In this document: in pieces, positions 14,938-23,089 of the stretch
Layout: the number at the start of each line of letters is the position of its first letter
Numbering within the stretch: position 1 is the stretch's first letter
Assembly (NCBI RefSeq): GCF_000332315.1
Contig: NZ_KB235938.1
Location: 107,612 to 144,927 of the forward strand
Length of the DNA stretch: 37,316 nucleotides
Direction of reading: 5' to 3'
From: Prochlorothrix hollandica PCC 9006 = CALU 1027
GTDB taxonomy: Bacteria; Cyanobacteriota; Cyanobacteriia; Prochlorotrichales; Prochlorotrichaceae
Made by a program: the position numbers and the translations under genes
The notes under the pieces: model-generated
What the model was told of the DNA's origin: nothing
Databases searched by the model: none
Seen by the model: the letters and a program-made list of their open reading frames with translations, nothing else

Positions 14938-16524
14938 ATGGGTCAGTGGTTGTTACCAACCTTAAGCGAGCTAGTGTCCCAAGCCAATGCCGCCTCCAGC
15001 CTGGGAGAGCGGGAGCCACCGCCAGATCCCTGGGCCACAGAACGCTGGACCACAGAACGCTGGCGGGGAGCCATGGCCCGATCGCAGCGGGAATGGGGCA
15101 GTGCCATTGTGGCCCTCGGACACCTGCTCCAAGGGGCGGCCTCGCCCCAGCCCTTGGTTCACAGCACCGACGATCGTTGCCCCCCAGAGCCAGGGCAGTA
15201 CCAGGGCTTAGTGTTATGTGGACCCTGGCCCGTCTTTAACCAACCGGATCTGCTGCGGCAACTGTCCACTTGGATCTTTCTCCCCGATTTGCTATCAGGT
15301 TGGGTGAGCACCCCCCTTCAATTGCTGCCCTGCGCCAGCGATCGCCCCCCTAGTTTTTGTCCTGTGCCGCCCCAACTGTTGCCCCTATTGCCCCCCGATC
15401 CCCTCAATGGTGAGCAATTTTGCGTTGCCCTGACTCCCTACTTCAGCTTGGTGTTGGTGTTAGGGGAAACCGAGGCGGGATACCCGAAGTTTCAGTTTTC
15501 CTTCGATCCGGACTGTGTTCGCCGCTGTAGCCAAGCCCTCCAAGCCCGCGCCCAACTGATCTATCCCCGCCGTGCCCAAGCTTTGGAGCATTGGCTGAAT
15601 ACCTTCGCCCCCGTGGAGCCAAGTTACCGGTTGGTGAGTCAGTTTAGTCGTTCCCTGGTGACAGCCCTAGGGGATCTGGGGGACACGGAGGATGCCGCCA
15701 TGGGGGACAGCCCCCAGAGAACCCCCGACAGTTCCGCGCTGAACCCTGGCCCAGATGGCCCTGAATCCGATTCCGGGGCTGACAGTCAAGATATTCAACT
15801 GCTCCAAGCCCTAGCCCATGAGGTGCGCACTCCCCTGGCCACCATTCGCATTCTGACGCGGTTGTTGTTGCGGCGGCGAGACTTAGCCCCAGAGGTGGTG
15901 AAGCAGTTAGAGGTGATTGATCATGAATGTACGGAGCAAATCGATCGCTTTAACTTGATGTTCAAAGCGGCTGAACTGGTGGCCGATCGCCAGGGCCATC
16001 CCCCCCTGCGATCGCGCCACCTCGCTGCCACCGCCCTCGATCAGGTGTTTCAGGCCAGCGTGCCCCGGTGGGAAAAACAGGCCCAACGCCGCAGCCTGAC
16101 CCTGGATGTGGTGCTGCCCCCCCACATGCCCTTGGTGGTCAGTGACTCCACCATGTTGGAACAGGCGCTAACGGGTTTAATGGAGCGTTTCACCCGGCAT
16201 TTGCCATCGGGGAGCCACATTGAAGTGGAAGTGTCCCTGGCGGGGGATCAACTGAAGTTGCAATTACAAGCTAATAAATCCAATGTGCGATCGTCCCGAT
16301 CGGCCCTCACCCCCCTGCCCAATGCTGGGGATATGCCGGCCCCCCAGTTCCAGTCCCTCGGCCATTTACTGATGTTGCAACCGGAAACCGGCAGCGTCAG
16401 CCTCAACCTCAATGTCACCAAAAATCTCTTTGAAGCCCTGGGGGGTAAGCTCAAGGTGCGGGAAAAGTCCCGCCAGGGGGAAGTTCTCACCCTATTTTTG
16501 CCGTTGGAGGTGCAACAAGGGTGA
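14938..16524 (+). CDS. Histidine-kinase-like protein with degenerate ATP-binding domain
   Basis: About 528 residues from ATG 14938 (MGQWLLPTL); an upstream ATG at 14923 adds five. The N-terminal 240 residues form a soluble sensor-like region with no membrane helix and no PAS/GAF motif I recognise. An acidic linker follows. A clear dimerisation/phospho-acceptor H-box comes next, LAHEVRTPLATIRILTRLLL, with the histidine at about residue 299 of the longer form. The ATPase region is abnormal: the N-box position reads LEQALTGLMERFTRHLP, without the usual Asn. No DxGxG or GLGL box is visible, and the C-terminus reads NVTKNLFEALGGKLKVREKS. It may be a pseudokinase or a receiver of phosphate from another kinase. 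Its stop overlaps the start of the phosphatase gene by four bases, implying coupled translation. Confidence 0.8.
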   Translation: MGQWLLPTLSELVSQANAASSLGEREPPPDPWATERWTTERWRGAMARSQREWGSAIVALGHLLQGAASPQPLVHSTDDRCPPEPGQYQGLVLCGPWPVFNQPDLLRQLSTWIFLPDLLSGWVSTPLQLLPCASDRPPSFCPVPPQLLPLLPPDPLNGEQFCVALTPYFSLVLVLGETEAGYPKFQFSFDPDCVRRCSQALQARAQLIYPRRAQALEHWLNTFAPVEPSYRLVSQFSRSLVTALGDLGDTEDAAMGDSPQRTPDSSALNPGPDGPESDSGADSQDIQLLQALAHEVRTPLATIRILTRLLLRRRDLAPEVVKQLEVIDHECTEQIDRFNLMFKAAELVADRQGHPPLRSRHLAATALDQVFQASVPRWEKQAQRRSLTLDVVLPPHMPLVVSDSTMLEQALTGLMERFTRHLPSGSHIEVEVSLAGDQLKLQLQANKSNVRSSRSALTPLPNAGDMPAPQFQSLGHLLMLQPETGSVSLNLNVTKNLFEALGGKLKVREKSRQGEVLTLFLPLEVQQG

Positions 16525-17294
16525 CGAGACTGGTACTCCTGCGCCATGGGGAATCGACGGGCAATCGGGAGAAGCGCATGGGGCGAGGGGATTATGCCCT
16601 GACGGAGGACGGTTGGCACCAAGCCCATGCCCTAGGGCAGTGCCTCGCCCAGGACTCTCCCCGGCCCACCCACCTGATCATTAGTCCAGCCCGTCGATCG
16701 CGCCAAACCCTAGAAGCCGTGCTGACCGGTCTGGGCATCCAGGGGCTGCAACCCTTCGGTTCCCAGCGTTCCCAGAGTCCGGATCCAGAAACCGCCCTGG
16801 GGTTTAGGCAGCGTCTGGGGGAGATGGTGGCCCACCAGGGTATGACCTTAGGGTTGGACGATCGCCTCCAGGAAATTGACAATGGCATTTTCTGCGGCTT
16901 AACCTGGCCCGAAGCCCTGGCCCGATATCCTGAGGTGTGTCAACGGCTGCAAGATGCGCCCCAATGGATCCCGATCCCAGGGGCTGAGTCGCCCCAGCAG
17001 TGCTGGGATCGGGCGCGATCGTGGGTGGCCGAGATCACGGCCCTGGGATCCAGCAGCGTTATTTGGACCGTGACCCATGGGGGAATTTTGCCCTACCTGC
17101 TGGGGGCGCTGTGGGGGAGCGATCGCATCTGGGGATTCCAGGCAGAACCCACCGCCCGCTTTGAACTGGAGTGGGACGGCGATCGCTGGCCCGATGCCCT
17201 GGATCCCACTGCTAGCCATCAAAATGCGTTTAATGCCACCCTCTGGCGCATTCTCCGGTTTAACGATCGCTGCCACTGGCCAGGGTCAGGGTAA
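16521..17294 (+). CDS. Histidine phosphatase superfamily protein (phosphoglycerate-mutase-like)
   Basis: 257 residues, starting with GTG inside GTGA so that it overlaps the upstream stop. It has the two-histidine phosphatase core: LVLLRHGEST with R8, H9 and G10 (H9 is the phosphoenzyme residue), SPARRSRQT with the second-shell Arg, E118 in LQEIDNGIFCGLTWPEA, and H186 in VTHGGIL. Such enzymes remove phosphate from small metabolites. Members annotated as phosphoglycerate mutase, alpha-ribazole phosphatase or fructose bisphosphatase cannot be separated by motif alone. The long GIFCGLTWPEA loop and the missing mutase-specific insert favour a phosphatase. Coupling to the HK-like gene suggests a shared regulatory role. 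Confidence 0.88.
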   Translation: MTRLVLLRHGESTGNREKRMGRGDYALTEDGWHQAHALGQCLAQDSPRPTHLIISPARRSRQTLEAVLTGLGIQGLQPFGSQRSQSPDPETALGFRQRLGEMVAHQGMTLGLDDRLQEIDNGIFCGLTWPEALARYPEVCQRLQDAPQWIPIPGAESPQQCWDRARSWVAEITALGSSSVIWTVTHGGILPYLLGALWGSDRIWGFQAEPTARFELEWDGDRWPDALDPTASHQNAFNATLWRILRFNDRCHWPGSG

Positions 17295-17371
17295 CGTTCT
17301 AGCTCTAGATCTGCGATCGTTGGCTCTACTGGTGCGTCTACTGGTGCGTCTACTGGCTCTCAGCCTGACCC

Positions 17372-17701
17372 TCACACCCGCCATGCTGCCACATCTTCCC
17401 AGTCCTCCGACGATAGCCGTTGTTCTAAGGTCTGACTGAGGTTGAGGACGATCGGTTCAATGTCGGATCGATCGAACAAATCCATTAAGGCATCCAAATC
17501 CCGCCCCCGCATGGGCATTAAGGTCGCCCCCTCATAGGACTCAAATTGATCATCTACCCCACTATTATGGAGTCCATCCAGATGGGTGGAATGGTAGTGG
17601 AGAGAGGGAGCAACCTCCTCCCGCCGCACAAGCTGAAAAATCTCCGGCAGGGGTGCTGGATCCGGGGGCGAGGACGGGTGAACAGGGGCGGGGGGCGGCA
17701 T
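17372..17701 (-). CDS. Small hypothetical protein
   Basis: 109 residues. The start is Pro-rich (MPPPAPVHPSSPPDPAPLPE). A compact acidic region follows: EIFQLVRREEVAPSLHYHST, then HLDGLHNSGVDDQFESYEGA, then GRDLDALMDLFDRSDIEPIV and a Leu-rich helix (LNLSQTLEQRL). There is no membrane helix. I do not recognise the family. The well-formed, non-repetitive C-terminal two thirds suggests a real gene rather than a chance frame. It converges on the phosphatase gene with a 77-bp gap. Confidence 0.6.
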   Translation of the reverse strand: MPPPAPVHPSSPPDPAPLPEIFQLVRREEVAPSLHYHSTHLDGLHNSGVDDQFESYEGATLMPMRGRDLDALMDLFDRSDIEPIVLNLSQTLEQRLSSEDWEDVAAWRV

Positions 17702-18109
17702 GGCTAGGTCTGGGTTTCAGCCAGGGCGTGGCGACAGGCCCGAATTGCCAGGGCCATTGAGGTTAAGGTAGTGAGGTTAAGGTGGTGAGGTTAAGGTGGG
17801 GTTCTGATGACCAATGGATGGGAAGCAAGCTGCATCACACACCAGCACATTGGGGGAATCCCAAAGCCGACCAAAGGGGTCCACAATCCTAGACTCAGGA
17901 TTTAGTCCCATCTTAGCGCCTCCAGTTTAACGGTTAGATCCAGGGACGGGGGGAGTTTCTAGCCATAGATGATGGTGGATACGGGTCGTGATGCGCTGTT
18001 GTAGCTTTTGCCCCACCGATGTCGATGTCTCAAATAACTCAAGGAGTAGGCAGGAGCAGTGATGGCCTGGGTCTTGGAGACAACGATCGCCGACCCTAAG
18101 CAAATATCG
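17702..18109. other. 408-bp intergenic region with a 14-bp tandem repeat
   Basis: Between two minus-strand genes. The unit GAGGTTAAGGTAGT is repeated at 17759, 17773 and 17787 (to 17799). No other gene or clear terminator is seen. The minus-strand promoter of the 109-aa gene is expected in this stretch. Confidence 0.6.
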
Positions 18110-19642
18110 TTAACGCACCCCCACAAAGCGATCCTTGGCCAGGGAACGGAGCAGGGCCAGATCTTCCCGCCGGGAGACGGACAGGGGAATGGTGGCTTTA
18201 ATCTGTTCCAGTAATACAGCAGTATCGAGGGGTTTGCGGAGATAGAGGGAGCGATAGAGGCCAGAAATCACCGCATGTTCAATTTCTGCCCCACTGAACC
18301 CTACCGTCGCTTGAACCAGGGCTTCCAGATCTAGGGTTTGGGCCGATTGGCGGTGTAATTTCAGATGAATGTTGAGAATGCTGGCCCGTTCCGAGGCTTC
18401 CGGTAAATCCACAAAAAAGATTTCATCAAAGCGGCCTTTGCGCAACAGTTCGGGGGGAATTTGGGAAATGTCATTGGCCGTGGCTACCACAAACACTTCT
18501 TGGGACTTTTCCTGGAGCCAGGTCAGGAACGACCCAAACAGACGTTGGCTCAAGCCCCCATCTCCATCCCCTTTGTTGGGACTAAAGCCCTTTTCCAGTT
18601 CATCAATCCACAAGATGGCGGGGGCCATGGATTCCGCAAGGCGCAGGGCTTGGCGAAAATTTTTCTCCGATTCCCCCACATATTTGTCATAAATACGGCC
18701 TGCTTCCAACTTGAGGAGGGGCATTTGCCAGAAGCGGGCGATCGCCTTGGCCGCCAATGATTTACCACAGCCCTGAATCCCCACAATTAAAATACCTTTG
18801 GGAGCGGGTAAATTAAGACTTTTCGCCGCCTCACTAAACCCCACTTTGGCTTGATCCAACCATTGTTTGAGACCCCGAAATCCCCCCAGTTCCACCGTTA
18901 AACTACTGGCAGGGAAATATTGCAACAGGCTTTCGGAGCGAATCACCTGGGCTTTGCGGTTGAGAATATTTTGAATATCACTGGCATCTAAACAGCCATC
19001 TTCAAAGGCGGCAAACCCCAGCACCTGTTGGGCTTGGCGGAGGGTCATGCCGGTGAGGGTTTGCACCAAGGTTTCCTGTTCCCCTTCCTGAAGCTGGATT
19101 TGGATGCGGTGTTTCATTTTCAACACCCCCAGGGTGGTGCGGGTGATGCGTTCTAGTTCATCGCGATCGGGTAACTTCAGATCAAAATAAACTAAATCAG
19201 CGGCAATTTCTGGGGGCAGTTCCAGGTTATTTCCCGATAAAATCAGGGCCGATCGATGGTGGGAGAAAACCTGCACCACTTCCCGAAACTGGCGAATAAT
19301 CACCGGCTCATCCAAATGCTGCACCAGATCCTTGAGCCAAAAGACGGCCCGCAAGCTCATGGCCTGGATATAGCGCAACAATTCCAGGGGATCTTTGGTT
19401 TTCTCGTCTAGGGTTTGGAGGGTTCCGGGGGGCGCATAGTCGTTAGTCCAGGGGGTATGGCCGCCGGGAGATCGGGCTAGACCTTGGGGGGCGCTCCACT
19501 CAAATAAAGGCATTCCCATGTCCTGGGTGGCTTCCTGGAGCAGGGCTTGGACCCGCTCTTCTTCCACGGTTTCAATGGCAATGAGGGGATGGAAGGATTG
19601 CACGAGGGTTTGAATTTCCCGTGCCCGTTGGGAAATAGCCAT
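18110..19642 (-). CDS. ycf46: Ycf46-type AAA+ ATPase
   Basis: About 510 residues from ATG 19642 ([20 protein letters not shown]); ATG 19717 would add 25 poorly coding-like residues. The N-terminal 240 residues form the non-catalytic domain of Ycf46/Slr0374 proteins. The AAA+ module follows, numbered from the longer start: [15 protein letters not shown] (Walker A, 313-327), [25 protein letters not shown] (Walker B, D371/E372), [20 protein letters not shown] (sensor 1 and arginine finger region) and [16 protein letters not shown]. The lid contains [11 protein letters not shown]. This is the FtsH/Cdc48-like AAA class without a protease or membrane domain. Family members are linked to inorganic-carbon acclimation in cyanobacteria; the molecular role is poorly defined. 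It stands alone; the upstream gap is full of repeats. Confidence 0.87.
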   Translation of the reverse strand: MAISQRAREIQTLVQSFHPLIAIETVEEERVQALLQEATQDMGMPLFEWSAPQGLARSPGGHTPWTNDYAPPGTLQTLDEKTKDPLELLRYIQAMSLRAVFWLKDLVQHLDEPVIIRQFREVVQVFSHHRSALILSGNNLELPPEIAADLVYFDLKLPDRDELERITRTTLGVLKMKHRIQIQLQEGEQETLVQTLTGMTLRQAQQVLGFAAFEDGCLDASDIQNILNRKAQVIRSESLLQYFPASSLTVELGGFRGLKQWLDQAKVGFSEAAKSLNLPAPKGILIVGIQGCGKSLAAKAIARFWQMPLLKLEAGRIYDKYVGESEKNFRQALRLAESMAPAILWIDELEKGFSPNKGDGDGGLSQRLFGSFLTWLQEKSQEVFVVATANDISQIPPELLRKGRFDEIFFVDLPEASERASILNIHLKLHRQSAQTLDLEALVQATVGFSGAEIEHAVISGLYRSLYLRKPLDTAVLLEQIKATIPLSVSRREDLALLRSLAKDRFVGVR

Positions 19643-19890
19643 GGTGATTGGGGGAGATAACGGTAGGCTTCCAGCAAAACTAGCTGTGATGGGTCGGTGG
19701 GGGCAAATGGGCAGCACTACGCTGATAGCCGTGCCTTGTGGCTGGGGAGGTCATCCCACTGTTGCAGAGCAGTCTCCTTTGTATTGTAGGGGCTAACTTC
19801 CTCAGCCCACCCTCTCCCTCAATTCCTTTGCCTCTCAATCTCGCTCCCTGGGGGGCTACCGTGTCCACTCCCTGCTTAACTGACAAAACT

Positions 19891-19998
19891 TATACAGCAG
19901 TCCTAAATCAGTTGTAAGGATCTCGATGGCTGAAACCCTTGGTGTGGTGTGCGCCCAGAGGGCGCACACCACACGACCCATTTAGGACTCCTGTAAAA
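19891..19998 (-). mobile_element. MITE family C, copy 1
   Basis: Inverted ends TATACAGCAGTCCTAAAT (19891) and ATTTAGGACTCCTGTAAA (to about 19998) enclose an inner palindrome, GTGGTGTGCGCCC...GGGCGCACACCAC. It is the inverse of 31719-31825. No coding capacity. Confidence 0.7.
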
Positions 19999-20018
19999 GG
20001 CTCATGTTTCCGGAGTTT

Positions 20019-20265
20019 TCGTAGGTTGGGTAGAGTTTGGAACCATTTTAGGTTCGTTGTCACAATTTCCAAGGGCGAAACCCAACAGCCAGTTTTGTAA
20101 GGTCCCTTGTTGGGTTTCGTTCCTCTACCCAACCTACGATCGTCGATCGTTCTTCGTTCGTAGGTTGGGTAGAGCCTTGCGAAACCCAACATAACCATTG
20201 TGGCCGTACCATGGTGGCCGTACCATGGTGGCCGTTGGGTTTCGTTCCTCTACCCAACCTACAGC
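20019..20265. repeat. Cluster of inverted GTTGGGTTTCG...CTACCCAACCTAC repeats
   Basis: At least four related blocks alternate in orientation: GTAGGTTGGGTAGAG at 20022 and 20160, and GTTGGGTTTCGTTCCTCTACCCAACCTAC-type sequence at about 20113 and 20235. A direct 11-bp repeat, CCGTACCATGGTGG, occurs at about 20204-20231. Repeats of this wording are common in cyanobacterial intergenic DNA. Frames running through them are not genes. Confidence 0.75.
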
Positions 20266-20308
20266 TACAGCTCATTTGCTACGATCGCCCGGTCTACCCC
20301 ACCCCGCC

Positions 20309-21268
20309 CTATTTCTCCAGGCGATAGCCCAAGTCCTCTAAGCTATGGCGGGACTGTCGCCACTTGGGTTGCACCTTCACAAACAACTCTAAATGCACCT
20401 TGCCATCAATTAACTTCTGCATTTGCAACCGTGCCGCCGAGCCGATCTGCTTCAGCATTTGTCCCCGCTTGCCAATGACAATGCCCTTCTGGGAATCCCG
20501 CTCCACATACACCGTCGCCAGCACATAGGTTCGCTGGGGAGACTCCTCCACCCGATCCATCACCACCGCCACGGAATGGGGAACCTCCTGCCGGGTCAAC
20601 AGCAAAATCTGTTCCCGAATCAACTCCCCCATAATGAAGCGCTCCGGCTGGTCCGTCACCAAGTCTGGGGGGTAATAGTAGGGACCCGTCTCTAGCCGTT
20701 GGGTTAACTGGGTTAACAGTTCCTCGGTGCCCGCCCCCGTCAGGGCCGAAAAGGACACCAGCCCCCAGCCCTGTTCCTGGGCCAAGGCTTGGTAACTGGC
20801 GGCGATCGCCCCCTGCTCCTGGGGATCCGAGGGCTGCTGATCCAGTTTGTTTAAGCCCAGGATCACCGATCGCGGGGTTTGGTCTTTCTGGGGCGATCGC
20901 AGTAAATCAGCCACAAAATCGGCAATAAACTGATCGCCCCGCCCCAGGGGGACTGACCCATCCACCACCAACAGCACCACATCCACCGACTGCACCGCTC
21001 CCCGGGCATTGCTCACCAACACCTTCCCCAGTTCGTGGTGGGGCTTATGGATCCCCGGTGTGTCCACAAAAATAAATTGGGCCGCATCCGTGGTCAAAAT
21101 ACCCCGCAGCCGGTTGCGTGTCGTTTGGGCCACGGGGGAGGTAATGGCCACCTTCTGACCCACCAAGGCATTCATCAAGGTGGACTTGCCTACATTGGGG
21201 CGACCAATGATCGCCACAAAGCCGGACCGAAAACCGTCGGGGGCAACAGGGATGGGGGAACTGTACAT
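20309..21268 (-). CDS. era: GTPase Era
   Basis: 319 residues; bacterial Era is about 300. It binds 16S rRNA near its 3' end and assists 30S maturation. Seen: G1 GRPNVGKST (about 22-30), a G2 Thr in TTRNRLRGI, G3 DTPGIHKP, G4 NKLD and G5-like SALTG. The Era-specific KH domain at the C-terminus has GKRGQMLKQIGSAARLQMQK and ends LEDLGYRL. All GTPase residues are intact. The N-terminal 16 residues (MYSSPIPVAPDGFRSG) precede the usual Era start, a common cyanobacterial extension. psbK lies upstream on the same strand, separated by a terminator-like hairpin. Confidence 0.96.
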   Translation of the reverse strand: MYSSPIPVAPDGFRSGFVAIIGRPNVGKSTLMNALVGQKVAITSPVAQTTRNRLRGILTTDAAQFIFVDTPGIHKPHHELGKVLVSNARGAVQSVDVVLLVVDGSVPLGRGDQFIADFVADLLRSPQKDQTPRSVILGLNKLDQQPSDPQEQGAIAASYQALAQEQGWGLVSFSALTGAGTEELLTQLTQRLETGPYYYPPDLVTDQPERFIMGELIREQILLLTRQEVPHSVAVVMDRVEESPQRTYVLATVYVERDSQKGIVIGKRGQMLKQIGSAARLQMQKLIDGKVHLELFVKVQPKWRQSRHSLEDLGYRLEK

Positions 21269-21339
21269 AGGGAGGGATATGGGGCGCAGGGATCTCAGGG
21301 GAATATCCGGTTCAGATCCGGACGAGTCATTTAAAGCAC

Positions 21340-21362
21340 AAAAGGCCGAGCAAAGCCCGACC
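21340..21362 (-). terminator. Probable intrinsic terminator of psbK
   Basis: Read on the minus strand, GGTCGGGC TTT GCTCGGCC forms an 8-bp stem with two G-T pairs and a TTT loop, followed by TTTTG. It lies 47 bp after the psbK stop and 72 bp before the era start. Confidence 0.6.
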
Positions 21363-21408
21363 CTAATGCTGGAACTGAAAATGCCGAAAGTTCAGAGTTA
21401 ACCGAGCT

Positions 21409-21546
21409 TTAGCGAAAACCGACAGCAGCCTGCCAGACAAAGGCTAAAAGCAAAAAGAACACGGGGATCACCGGCATCACATCCACCAGGGGATCGAAAA
21501 CCTGATAAGCCTCGGGCAGAGCGGCGAAAAGAACTGTCACATCCAT
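21409..21546 (-). CDS. psbK: Photosystem II reaction centre protein K
   Basis: 45 residues. After a short leader (MDVTVLFAA) comes the highly conserved mature sequence [20 protein letters not shown], then [16 protein letters not shown] to the stop. PsbK is a single-helix thylakoid subunit of photosystem II near CP43. The match to the known family (PEAYxxFDPLVDVxPVIP, [11 protein letters not shown]) is unmistakable. Mature PsbK begins about at the KLPEAY-equivalent, so the first eight or nine residues are probably removed. AGAGG 12 bases before the ATG acts as ribosome binding site. The gene has its own probable terminator and promoter. Confidence 0.96.
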   Translation of the reverse strand: MDVTVLFAALPEAYQVFDPLVDVMPVIPVFFLLLAFVWQAAVGFR

Positions 21547-21593
21547 GGACTGATTTACCTCTTCAGTAACAAAATTTAAGGATTATTGTTGCT

Positions 21594-21622
21594 TTGTTAA
21601 TAGCTTGGGTTGATTCTATCAA
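21594..21622 (-). promoter_or_regulatory. psbK: Candidate promoter of psbK
   Basis: On the minus strand, TTGATA (21617-21622) and TAACAA (21594-21599) are separated by 17 bp, about 48 bp before the psbK ATG. The -10 match is weak. It overlaps the earliest possible start (TTG 21610) of the divergent glycosyltransferase, an argument for a later start of that gene. Confidence 0.35.
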
Positions 21623-21678
21623 ATCACGGTTCCGAAGTCTTAATCCTGTGGGAAATTTACGGCGACCTCGGTGAGGCC

Positions 21679-22719
21679 ATGGTAGGGTCAAGGCGATGTC
21701 TCTGGAATTTGGAGCACCGATCGCCCGTGAGTCTGCCCATCATTGGTATGGTTAGCAGCTACCCCAACCTGACCCAGAGTGATTGGCTTTGGAAGCAGAC
21801 TCCCCATGGGTTTGGGGTGTGGGGACAGATGCAACTCCAAGCCCAAGCCCCCCAGCCCGACTGGCTGTTGCTCTATCAGTACGATATTCCCGCCCTGGTT
21901 CCGGCCAGTCCCCTGCCCGTTTCCCAACGATTGCGCCAGGTGCTGGGCGATCGCCGCTGGACCCGCCCGTCCCCCCCCGCCTGGGATCCCCAAACGGTGT
22001 TTCGCAACGTGCCCCCAGAGCGCCGAATTTTTCTACGGCGGGAACCGCCCTTGCCGGAAGTCCTGCCCCGTTTGTCCCAGAGTTACGATCGCGTCGCCGC
22101 CCACTGTGGCTATGTGTCGGGTCCCGACGACTATGCCCCCCACCCCGACTATATGCCCGCCATTTGGTATGTGGATCAGAGCTTCCCAGCCCTGGACAGC
22201 CTTCCCATCCCCCCCAAGGTGCGACCCTGTAGCTGGATCACCTCCGGCATTAACCGCAGCGCCAACCACCGCGATCGCCTCCAGTTTTTGCAACACCTCC
22301 AGGAACGGCTACCGGACAGCGTGGACTACTATGGCCGCAATTTGCCGGACTGGGTGCGCAGTGGCGGGGCGGTGCAAAATAAGTGGCACTGCATGGCCCC
22401 GTACTATTACAACTTGGCGATCGAAAATTACCGGGATAACTCTTGGTACGTGAGCGAGAAGTTGTGGGACGCGCTCCTGTCCTGGTGTTTGCCTCTGTAC
22501 TATGGGGGCAGTGCCGCCGATGCCCTGATTCCCCCGGAAAGTTTTATCCGCATCCCCAGCCTGAATGACCAGGGCATTGCCTATATCCAGGAGGTGATCC
22601 GATCGCCGGATCTCTGGCAGGAACGCCAGGAAGCCATCGCTGAAGCCCGCCAGATTATTTTGCATAAGTTGAACTTAATGGCGTGGCTCTCGGATTTTGT
22701 GGTGGCGCGATCGGGCTAA
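21679..22719 (+). CDS. Glycosyltransferase family 10 (fucosyltransferase-like)
   Basis: About 346 residues from ATG 21679. An in-frame TTG at 21610 and ATG at 21748 (MVSSYPNLTQSDW) are alternatives; the start is uncertain. The C-terminal half carries the GT10 signature: YNLAIENYRDNSWYVSEKLW, then DALLSWCLPLYYGGSAADAL, then IPPESFIRI. This corresponds to the alpha-1,3-fucosyltransferase motif (E-N-x-YVTEKLW...PVYYG). It includes the Glu and Lys thought to contact the GDP-sugar. A VDYYGRNLPDW motif precedes it. No signal peptide or membrane helix is visible, so it is likely cytosolic and acts on a lipid-linked or surface glycan. GDP-fucose as donor is inferred only. It is divergent from psbK, and a tandem array begins 12 bp after its stop. 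Confidence 0.85.
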   Translation: MVGSRRCLWNLEHRSPVSLPIIGMVSSYPNLTQSDWLWKQTPHGFGVWGQMQLQAQAPQPDWLLLYQYDIPALVPASPLPVSQRLRQVLGDRRWTRPSPPAWDPQTVFRNVPPERRIFLRREPPLPEVLPRLSQSYDRVAAHCGYVSGPDDYAPHPDYMPAIWYVDQSFPALDSLPIPPKVRPCSWITSGINRSANHRDRLQFLQHLQERLPDSVDYYGRNLPDWVRSGGAVQNKWHCMAPYYYNLAIENYRDNSWYVSEKLWDALLSWCLPLYYGGSAADALIPPESFIRIPSLNDQGIAYIQEVIRSPDLWQERQEAIAEARQIILHKLNLMAWLSDFVVARSG

Positions 22720-22731
22720 GGCACGGGCTTC

Positions 22732-23069
22732 CTGGGAGAGCCGCCTTGTAGTCGGCTGCGGGTCGAGTACAACTCGACAATCCTTCTGGGAGCGCCGCCT
22801 TGTAGTCGGCTGCGGGTCGAGTACAACTCGACAATCCCCCTGGGAGAGCCGACTTGTAGTCGGCTGCGGGTCGAGTACAACTCGACAATCCCCCTGGGAG
22901 AGCCGCCTTGTAGTCGGCTGCGGGTCGAGTACAACTCGACAATCCTCCTGGGAGAGCCGCCTTGTAGTCGGCTGCGGGTCGAGTACAACTCGACAATCCC
23001 CCTGGGAGAGCCGACTTGTAGTCGGCTGCGGGTCGAGTACAACTCGACAATCCTTCTGGGAGCGCCGCC
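22732..23069. repeat. 54-bp double-hairpin tandem array, 6 units plus a partial seventh
   Basis: CTGGG recurs exactly every 54 bp at 22732, 22786, 22840, 22894, 22948, 23002 and 23056. Each unit has two hairpins: GCCGMCTTGTAGTCGGC and GTCGAGTACAACTCGAC (7-bp stem, loop ACA). Units differ at a few positions, such as GAG/GCG and CCGCC/CCGAC. There are no unique spacers, so this is not a CRISPR array. Because 54 is a multiple of three, several frames stay open on both strands; these are not genes. Confidence 0.95.
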
Positions 23070-23089
23070 CCAATGGGGGAGGGGTTCGG

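Noticed and set aside
19680-20275. Minus-strand frames of 68-96 residues between ycf46 and era
   Set aside because: They translate repeats (YPTYERR, GRGTKPN) and lack any recognisable start signal.
22732-23069. CRISPR array
   Set aside because: Units are contiguous near-identical 54-mers without unique spacers, and no cas genes are present.
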